Assembly: GCA_963575745.1 (NCBI GenBank)
Contig: CAUYUJ010019919.1
Coordinates: 1-64,000, forward strand
Reading direction: 5' to 3'
DNA from: Prorocentrum cordatum
Taxonomy: Eukaryota; Sar; Dinophyceae; Prorocentrales; Prorocentraceae
Length of the DNA stretch: 64,000 nt
Shown: one piece after another, positions 10,601 to 20,790 of the stretch
How positions within the stretch are numbered: the first letter of the stretch is position 1
Layout of the letters: each line of letters starts with the position of its first letter
Program-made: the position numbers and the translations under genes
The notes under the pieces: generated by a model
Told to the model about the DNA's origin: nothing
What the model saw: the letters and a program-made list of their open reading frames with translations, nothing else
Database searches by the model: none

Positions 10601-13506
10601 CATTGTGGCCGCGCGCTGCGTCGGACGGAGCTGGCTCGGACCCCTCAGTTACACTCAGTTCCCCTCAGTTACATTCAGTTTCCTTCAGTTACACTCAGTT
10701 TCCCTCAGTTACACGCAGTTTCCCTCAGTTACATGCAGTCTCCTTCAGTTACATTCAGTTTCCCTCAGTTACACTCAGTTTCCTTCAGTTTCCTTCAGTT
10801 ACACTCAGTTTCCCTCAGTTGCGCTCAGTTTCCTCTCGGTTGCATTTAGCTTTCCTGGCACTGCGTTTGCGGCTTGGTATCCTACAACTGCAGCCTCTTT
10901 CTGACGCAAGGAGCTGAGACGAAACTGAGGGAAATCTGAGGGGGACAGCGGCGCCCCTTTGTCAACACCTCCCTTCGCCCCCTCCTTTCAGTTTCCCTCA
11001 GTTGCACACAGCTTCCTCTCGGTTGCATTTAGCTTTCCTGGCACTGCGTTTGCGGCCTTGGTATCTTACAACTGCAACCTCTTTCTGACGCAAGAAACTG
11101 AGACGAAACTGAGGGACAACTGAGGGGGACAGCGGTGCCCCTTTGCCAACACCTCCCTTCGCCCCCTCCTTTCCCATCTTCTTCCGCCATCCTTCCTCGC
11201 TGCTCTGCCTCCCTCGTGTTCCTTCCTCCCCCCTCCCTTATCCTGGTCCTGTCCCTGCTGTTGTTGCTCTTCCTCCCCCCTCGTGCTTCGGGGCGTCAGG
11301 CTTTCCGGAGTCGCGACCTCATGATGATGATGATGATGATGCTGATGATGATGATGTTGATGAGGATGATGATGATGATGACGATGCGTACGGCGATGAT
11401 GAGAGGATGATGATTGTGACGGACGGCGGGGATGAACAACATGATGGGTTGAGGACAACGAGGAGGAGGAAGAGGAGGAGGAGGATGGTGGTGGTGGTGA
11501 TGGTGAGGGGGATGAGGAGGAGAAGGAGGAGGAGGAGGAGGAGGAGGAGGAGGAGGAGGAGGCGTGTGGCGCCGCCGGTTCTGGCTCACCAGGCTGCGGC
11601 GCAGCATGCTAAGCACGATCCGGTCCCACAGCGCACAACGTCATTTCCTCGAGCCCGCCAGCCTCCCGCCCCGCGGAGCGGAGCGAGACGCTATCAGCTC
11701 GCCAAGGCATAGCGTGCCGCCAGGGGCGCCGCTGCGACGCGCTCAGCGAAAGTCCCTGGCCGTAGGCTTCCTGGCGGTTTTGGGCCTTGGCTGGGACTGC
11801 CAGCGCGTCCTTGTCCCGACGAGGCCAGGTTTTCCAGAAAGATTTTCGGCAGGCTGCAAGCGCCACGTGGGGCGTTTCAGAAAAGGCCTTGCCTTCAAGG
11901 GTCGAAGGAGTTGTCATATCTTCCTCGAAGGAAGGCAGCGAAAGGGCGGCGGAAGGTCGTCGGAAGTAGAAGATGTCCCCCCAAGAGATGAAAACAATTG
12001 GGGGTTCAAGGTCTCCGAGACCGCCCACATGAGAGGTCCGAGGGGCCGACAGGAACGGGAGGGGCCCAGATTTCCAGGCGCCGTCGAGGCATCATCGGGG
12101 GCGCCAGAGAGGGACTACAGGGCGGCAGTCGTCCGGGATTGCGTTTCCCATAGCTTAAAGTTCTGGGAAACGCTATTGTGGCTCATCGAGTGCGTTTTTT
12201 GAAGGAAAATTGCGTTTCCCATCACTCTCGAGGTGTAGGGCCTCGTCCAGGGAGGTTCTTTGCTGGCGTTTTCGTGGGTTCCCTGGGGTTTTGCCAGCCT
12301 CCGGATGCTCAGCCGCAGCCGCGCCTCGCCAGGAGCGGCCCCCCAGGTGTGCCCGGATCGTCCCGTGAGAGGCCGCCGGAGACCGGGTGTGGCGTCCTGA
12401 AAACACCAGGCGCCCGACAGGGGGTCAGGACTGTGACTTCTTCTTCGTCTTCTTCTTCCTCTTCCTCTTCTTCTTTTTCGTCTTCTTCTTCTTATTCCTC
12501 TTCTTCTTCTTCTTCTTCTTATTCTTTTTCCTATATTTACATTATTATTATTTTGTTATTCGTATTACTCGCCCTCTTCGTCATAACGCTGATGGTTACC
12601 ATTGTTTCTTGTTATGTTGTATTTGGTATTGTTTTCTTGTTCTCAGGATTGCTCTTTGCATTTGTATTTGTACTCGCATTCGTATTCGCATTCCTAATCG
12701 TATCATCTGTATTTTTCTATAAGTATTATCAGTAGTTCTGATGTCTATGATCATGAGACCATGAGTATAATCATTATTTTCGTATAATCCGTATCATTCT
12801 TATTACTCTTATCATTATTATTGACATTATTATTATCCTTTTTGTTCTTCTTCTGCTTCTTTGTTCAACACGCTCCAAGGCCCCCGCTCGTCCGCACCCC
12901 ATGCTTTTGGCCCCAGTGCGCACCACCCCCTCTTCCTGGACCCCCTGGGTCCGAGCAGATGGGGTTGGAGGATCGCGCCGCATCGTCGATGCATCGGCCT
13001 TGCGGCCCGATGTGGAGCTCGATTTTCTCCGCGCTGGCGTCGTCGATGCATCGCCGATGTCGCCGATGCATCGGCGACGTATCGCCGATGCATCGCCGAT
13101 GTGTCGTCGAGGTTGTCTTGAAAAATGAAACCAGGATCGAGGACCGAGGATAGGATCGATGACCGAGGCGAGGATCGAGGACCGAGGTTCCAGGTTCGAA
13201 TGCCTGCACTCCGATTCAGACTGATTGCGTCATGCCTTAACTCGGGTAGCTGAGGGAAACTGAGGGTAACTAGGTGTAACTAGGTGTAACTAGGTGTAAC
13301 TAGGTGTAACTGGGCGTAACTGGGCGTAACTGGGCGTAACTAGGTGTAGCTAGGTGTAACTAGGTGTAACTAGGTGTAACTAGGTGTAACTAGGTGTAAC
13401 TAGGTGTAACTAGGTGTAACTGGGTGTAACTATGTGTAACTAGGTGTAACTGGGTGTAGCCGGAAGCGCTCTCATGGCGTTTGCTGCGACGCTCGTTGCC
13501 GGGACA

Positions 13507-13597
<91 letters not shown>

Positions 13598-13691
13598 GTG
13601 ATGGTGATGGTGATGGTGATGATGATGATGATGTTGATGATGATTATTATTATTATGATGCTGAGGATGAGGATGAGGGCTGAGGCTGATG

Positions 13692-13722
<31 letters not shown>

Positions 13723-16688
13723 GGAGGAGGAGGAGGAGGAGGAGGAGGAGGAGGAGGTGGAGCAGGAGGAGGAGGAGCGGGAGCGACAAGTGTCGACGAG
13801 CGAAGACACGCAAGGGCCTGGACCAGCCCTTACCCATGACCCCTTGGTGCAGATCGTTTTCTGGCCTGGCCGGCGACCGGTAGGTTCATGCACGCGTCCC
13901 AGAGTCAAGGCGGGTTTGGCCATGTTTGATTACGCGTAAAAGTGCCTTCTCGCCAGAGTTACCTTTGGTGCGGGCCAACAGTGGTCTCCACCTGCACTGC
14001 CCAGCACGCTTGCAGTTGGCCCCTCCGTTGCCCCCTCATGCTGCGCACCACCACTCACTGTTGCCTAGGATCACGCTTTCGTGTAGCTTGCAGGTCGGGC
14101 CAGGTCGGATCGAGGTCCAAGGATCGACCTGCTTTGCGTGGCTCGGCCCTTCTCCAGGCGCCTGAATGATCTGTAGAGAAGTCCTTGCGGGCCTCTGCAG
14201 ACTTCTTTGGACCTCCAGGAGCCTCCCGATACTTCCGGGGACCTCCTTCTACCCCTCTGAAGCACTGGTCCCAGCATCTGGCCCCGACCACCAGCCGGGA
14301 AGTATAGCATGGAGATGGGCCCAGCCAGGTCTGGTGTCGGCATGCACTCTCCATGTTGTTGTCTTCGTTGTGTTTTTCCTGCTGCTGATGCGCCTGCTGC
14401 TCCTGCTGCTCCTCCTCGTTCGTATTCTTGCTCCTCTCTGCCCCGGCTCCTCCCTGCCCTGCTCCTCCCTGCCCTGGTCCTCCTGCTCCTGCCCTCACTC
14501 CCTCCACTCCCGCACTCACTTCGCCCTCCACTCCCAGCACCTATTCCCCTGCTCCCTCCCTCCCTCCCCCCCCCCTCCAAGGACCCATTCCCTCCCTCAA
14601 TCCCTCCGCCCTCTCTCCTTACTCCCTCTCCCTCCTGTCCTACTGCCTGCCCCCCTCCCTCCCAGGACCCTGAAGGCCAAGCCGTCCTACCGCATTGGCA
14701 GGAAGTCTCAGCGGGGCGCGCTGATCAAGGAGGTGGTGCGCGAGGTGGCGGGCTTCGCGCCCTACGAGCGCCGCATGATCGAGCTGCTGAGGCCGACAGG
14801 GGACAGCCAGACAGACACACCGCCCAGACTCAGGACGAGCGACATAGGTGCGGAAACAATAGGTCCAAATTCCAACAGCAGTTCTTGTTCATCCTGAACT
14901 GGGTTCGCTGTCGGCGTCGCCGCGGTCGTTTTTCCCATTCGGGACAGACGACCGCCTACCAAACAGCGGCCGGCGTCGGTTTTGGACAAAATTTGTTCTT
15001 GGGCATCGTACCCATTTGTTCCGTACCCCTTCTGGGCGTCCAAACAGATCTCCGACGTTTTGAACAACAATGAAGGTTGATATTATTCGTCTTTTTCGGC
15101 CTCCAGGGGTCGTCGTCGTCAAGAAACGGTTCCAGGATGTAAAGCCAGCCCCAGGGAAAGGGCCAGGATTTCCGGGGACAGCGTATTGAACAAACCGAGA
15201 CATCGGATGTCTGGGCCCTTCGTTCGCTTTCACTCTCTTCGGCATCCTGCCGCGCCCTCGTCGCCACGGCTGGATTCGCCTCGGCACCCTGGTCAGAACA
15301 CACCTTGGGAGGAGCTGTGGCATCGGCATCTGATCATCTGTTTGTTCCCCGAGCTGTGGCACATGAGCGACGCAAATAGACGGGTCGTCTGCGCTGACAT
15401 TCGCGCGTGAGCTACCCGCGCCAGGTCGCGCGGAAGCGCCATCGTCTCCAGTGTGGCGTGCCGAGAGCTGGCGGCCCGCGCAAGCTGCCGCACAGGGTAG
15501 CCATGCCGTTTTGCGCAAGCCCCGCTCGTTCTCGTCGCCCAAGTGTCGTTCGCTCGTCCCCCTCGTCCTCTTTGTCGCCGCCGTCTGCCGCGGCTCCCCA
15601 CACCTCGGGCGCGTCCTGGCGGGGAATCCCGGGCGAACCCCGCCAGGGCGACGAGGTCCCCCCGAGGGGGCCCCGGCAGATGAGAGCGAGGGAGGGGCAG
15701 TGGCATCGGCCAGAGGAGGGAACGGGACCGATGCCGCTACGGTCGAACCGAGGTATGAGATCGAGGTCTGTTCGGGGAGGGTGCCCTCTTCGTGTTTGTT
15801 GGGTGCTCTCGTGCATCCTGGGGGAGGGTACCCTCGAATGCTCTTCAGTTTGGGCCGGCGGAGGGTCTCATGTTCTTGAAGGGTGTTCTTCTGTCCCAGG
15901 TCAGCATTGTCTTTCCCCTTTTTGGACCTCCTGGGAGGCCCTCGCCGCAACCGCTGGGTTCGCGTCAGAACGCGCCCAGGGAGAGGTCCGGGGAGTAGCG
16001 GTATCGGTGCCTTTGGTTTCCCCGCTCGGTACTTTCCTGCGCCTCCCAGTTGCGCCAGCCGTCGCTCGCGGGCGTCCCCCGTCGCCGTGTCGCCGCCGTT
16101 CGTTCTCGCCCCTCACCCTCGTCGCCGTCCCTTGAGATCCGACGGTGCGAAAGAATTGCAGCACCGGGGAAATTCAAGGCCAGAGCAACAGACCCCATCT
16201 TTGTCAGGAGGTCAGGAGGGAAAGAAACACACAGACACAATGAATCGTCGATTTCCCAGAAAATATGGGGAAATATGGGAAGTGGGGGGGAAGACAGAAA
16301 CCCTGAGAATATGCGAAACTGTGGGGAGTCTTTTTCTTTGTGTGTACTTCTTTGTGTGTCCTGGGGCCCCTTCGAGTTAGAGCCGGATCGAGCCGCAGTG
16401 GTTCCAGACGAGAGCGCCCGTCTTGCATGCCTCGCAACGCCCGGATCTCCGGGTCGCCCGCCCCTCGTCGTCTCTGGCGTGCTCTGTCGTCCGCGGTCGC
16501 CGCTCGTTCGTCGGCCGGCTCTCGGCCGGGGCCGGGACGAGGACGAGTCCGTTCCAGGGCATTCCAGAGCGTTACGGGACGCTCCCAGAGCGGTCCGCAG
16601 CGCTCCGAGAAGGCCGCGGCGCCCGAGACGTGCTCCGAGCCCGCGGATTACCAGAGAGTTCCGATTTCTGTCGGTCCGATTTGGGGGA

Positions 16689-16730
<42 letters not shown>

Positions 16731-18595
16731 AGGGAAGGGGTGTCCCTAGAGATCCGAAGCTCCGAAGAAAAGATTGAGCGGGCGGTATTTGGCCGTTTTC
16801 GGCCTCCTTAAGCCCTCGCTTCGGGGCGCTTCCCAGCAGCTGCGCCGCCTCGTAGAGAGCTTTCTGGGGGGGCCCGGGTTGTCCCGAACGGAAAGCCAGG
16901 AGGCATCGAGGCGGGAAGGGACTACAGAGGGTATAAGTATCATGTTCGGGGCCACGAAGTCTCGGAGGCCCGCGCAGATTTCTTGGATCTGCGCTGGGCC
17001 CCCCTGGTTGATGGGTCTTGTGTCTTGACTGCCTTCGTCGGGTTCCTTGGTCTTGGTTCCTGGCTGCCTAACAACGCCAAGCAACGCCGAGCAACGCCAA
17101 GCACCGCTGGGCAATGCAAAGCAATGCAAAGCAATGCAAAGCAATGCAAAGCAGTGCCAAGCAGTGCCAAGCAACGCAACACACTGCACAAGTCAAGGCA
17201 ACCCAATACGATGCAACACTGCCAACTGCCAAGCAATGCGAAGCACTTTGAAGCACTGCAAAGCAACACCAAGCCACTCAACTGAATGCACATCAATTCC
17301 TTCCTTAGCAGTTAAGGAGGAGGAGCAGGACGAGGACGAGAAGGAGGATGAGGGTGAGGAGGAGGAGGAGGAGGAGGAGCAGGACGAGGACGAGGACGAG
17401 AAGGAGGATGAGGGTGAGGAGGAGGAGCAGGAGGAGGAGGAGGAGGAGGAAGAGGAGATGGAGGAGGAGGAGGAGGAGGAGGAGGAGGAGGAGGAGTTAG
17501 AGGAGGAGTCTTGGTGGCAGCGTGCTTGGCTGGTGTAGTGATAGACGGCAGCCCAAGGCTTCTCTTCTTGTGCGCGGGTGCACGCGTTGGGCGTGAAGTG
17601 AGGGAGGGATCGCACGTCACGCGATCATCGAGCCGCGAAGCGCATCTGCGCACGCCGTGGCAGTGGTTGGCGTGCGGGGGAGGGAGGGGACGGGGAGTGG
17701 CGAGGAGGGGGGAGGGGAGGCGAGGGGTGCGGAGGGGAGTGGCCGTTCCCTTTCTTCTCCCTCCTTCCCTCGCCCTCTTGCTATTCTCCCCTCCCTTCCC
17801 GCCCCCCTCAAGTCAACTCCACTCCGCTCCCTCCCTCCTTTCCGCTTCCTTCCCTCTCTGCCCTCCGACCGCTTCCTCCCCCTCCTCTCCCCTTCCGCAT
17901 TCCTTTTGCGAGGGGTGCGGAGGGGAGTGGCCGTTCCCTTTCTTCTCCCTCCTTCCCTCGCCCTCTTGCTATTCTCCCCTCCCTTCCCGCCCCCCTCAAG
18001 TCAACTCCACTCCGCTCCCTCCCTCCTTTCCGCTTCCTTCCCTCTCTGCCCTCCGACCGCTTCCTCCCCCTCCTCTCCCCTTCCGCATTCCTTTTGCTCT
18101 CCCCAGCTCCCCCGCCCCGTTCCCCTTTCCTCCACTTCCACAATTACACAATATGAACATACTCTCCCACTTCCCCTGATGGCGTCCCGAAGATATCCGA
18201 CCCCCCCCGCGTATTGTTTTTTTACACCGGATTCCCGGGGAACTGGTTTTCGCCTGCGTTTTTTTTCAAAATGCTGCTCTCGCTGAGGTGCCGGCCTCAT
18301 TTCTGCTCCCGAATCGTTCCGGATCGTGCTCCCGCTGCAGCGTGGGCCTCATTTTCGGATCGGTGTTTGGCCTCCGTCGTTCAGGATGGCGTTCTCGCCC
18401 CAGCGCGGGCCTCTTTCTCGCGCGCCCATCCGCCCGCCACCACCGCGCCGCACCACCACCACCACCACCACACCACCACACCACCACCACCACCACCACC
18501 ACCACCACAACCACACCACACCACACCACCCACCACACACCACCACCAGCACCACCACCAGCACCACCATCACCACCACCACCACCACCACCACC

Positions 18596-18626
<31 letters not shown>

Positions 18627-20629
18627 CCACAACCACGCACACACGCACGCACGCACGCACGCGCGCCACCACCCACTACGCACGCGCGCGCGGAGCCACA
18701 GGTCCGCTACGACACGCGTCCGCGGATAGAGAAAATCAGCGCCATGGTAAGGGATGGGAGGGAGGGGTAGGACTTCAGATATGACGCGAGCGCTCCTAGC
18801 TTGCCTCCCCCTCCTCCTTTCCCTCCCCTCCTTTCCCTCCCCTCCCCGCCTTCTGCCCTCCTTCCCTCCCTCGGTGCTCGTCCCCCTGCCTCCCCTTCCT
18901 TCTCACCTTCCCCCTCCATTCCTCGGGGACTGGGGAAGGCGGAGGAGGAAGAGGAAGAGGCAGAGGAGGATGAGGAGGAGGAGATGGATGAGAACGAGAA
19001 GGAGGAAAAGGAGGAGGAGGAAGAGGAGGAGGAAGAAGAAGAGGAAGAGGCGGACTCTAAGACGATACTCTTCCTTTGGGGTGGAAGGTCCCCAGGTGGC
19101 TGGACAACAATGGAGCAGCTACCATAATTTGGGCTTCGAGCCCTGGCGCACGTCGCTTGGCGCCCTCCAAACATGAGAGTAGGAATGCATGAAGGGCCAC
19201 AGCCTCAACGGGGGACATATAGAAAAGATGAGATGGAAAGCAAGAGATGGGAAGCGAAAGGCATGCAACGGAAAAGCAAGATGCTTGGATCGGGTGGCGG
19301 ACTACATACGGGAGGCAAGAGGCTGGATACGGGAGGCGGGGTGCCGGCGACGGGAGGCGAGATGCTTGGGACGGGAGGCGCGATGCATGAAGCGGAAGGC
19401 GGAATGCTGGGCGCGGGAGGCGAAATCGAAGCAAGAGACGAAGAGGCATATTCTCGATGCAGGGGACAGGATGTAACAGGGAGTCCATGCAGCGCGCTCA
19501 TGGTAGGCTCGATTGTGGGGATATACCTCTTAGGCAGAATGAGATGGGAAGCCAGCGACCGGGGCGAGAAGCAAGGGACGGAGGTCAGGATGCTGGGATC
19601 GGGTGGCGCAAAATACAGGATGCTGGATACGGGAAGCGAGATGCTGGAACCAGGAGGCGAGAAGATTTAGACAGGAGGCGGGATGCGGGACCGTCAGACA
19701 ACAGCGTGAAGACGAGCGCGGGCAGCAAAGCTGGAGACGGGAGGTGAGATGCAGGGGACGGAAGGCGAACGGGAGTGCCGGGATGCAAGATGCAGGGTGG
19801 AAACGAGAGAGAGAGAGAGAAGAGACAGTGGTGGAGGTGCAATGAGAAGACGCACGATCAAGCGGAATGCAGGGGAGGCGAGCTTCAAGAGAGAGGATCG
19901 ATGGGATAGGAAGAGCCGTGTCAGGAGTGGGCAGAGCATGGAATGCTGGACGGCTGCACTGAGATCGGATGAAGCCATAACCAATGATGAACCAAGAAAG
20001 CCATGAGAGAAGCACATGGGCAACCTTGCCTGAAAACAAAACAAACTGAGCAAGACATGAATCTATAGCTGCGGCAAGAAGGGGATCGAGCGGCAAGATG
20101 GGAGCCGAGAGCAAAGATTAATAACACACATGGCCTGTTACAGTAGGGGAATACTGTTGGATGGTATGGGCAAAACATGAAACCGTGCGGGAGTGGGGAA
20201 GGCTCACCCCCGTACAGTCGTATCGGGGCGCTCCCCTGTGGAGGTACATACCTAGTCGAATTGCCTGTGTCGCCCAGGAGGCCTACTCCAGAGGGCTCGG
20301 GGGAGGTGCTCTTCGGAGACCACTGGTCTCTTTACAGGCGCCCCGTGCGTTCTCCCACGAATACCCAACTGGAGCCCAGCGCACCATTGGCACGGGGAAG
20401 ATGAAGAGGAGGAGGAGGAGGAGGAGGAGGAGGAGGAGGAGGAGGAGGAGGAGGAGGAGTAGAAGGGGGCAGGAGGAGGATGAGGAGGAGAATGAAGAGG
20501 AGGATGAGGAAGAAGCGGAGAGGATGATGCTGCTGCTGATAATGCTGATGACGATGCTGCTGATGATTATGCTGCTGCTGCTGATGATGATGATCATGCT
20601 GATGATGATGATGATGATGATGATGATGC

Positions 20630-20675
<46 letters not shown>

Positions 20676-20746
20676 GATGATCACGATCGTGATGATGATG
20701 ATGATGCTGATGCTGATGCTGATGGTGATGATGATGATGATGATGT

Positions 20747-20790
<44 letters not shown>

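Larger units (their letters stand above)
10283..14665 (+). other. RPL36 intron 1 (GA-AG, 4383 bp)
   Basis: Starts GATCCC and ends in a pyrimidine-rich CCCTCCCTCCCAG. It contains (GAG)n and (GAT)n arrays, two 10-bp minisatellites in opposite orientation, a 183-bp tandem duplication, a member of inverted-repeat family A and one of family F. Phase 2. Confidence 0.88.

Noticed and set aside
13180-13215. tRNA T-arm-like GGTTCGAAT
   Set aside because: The flanking bases do not form the T stem, and no matching anticodon arm or acceptor stem is found upstream. It sits in a GAGGACCGAGG repeat.
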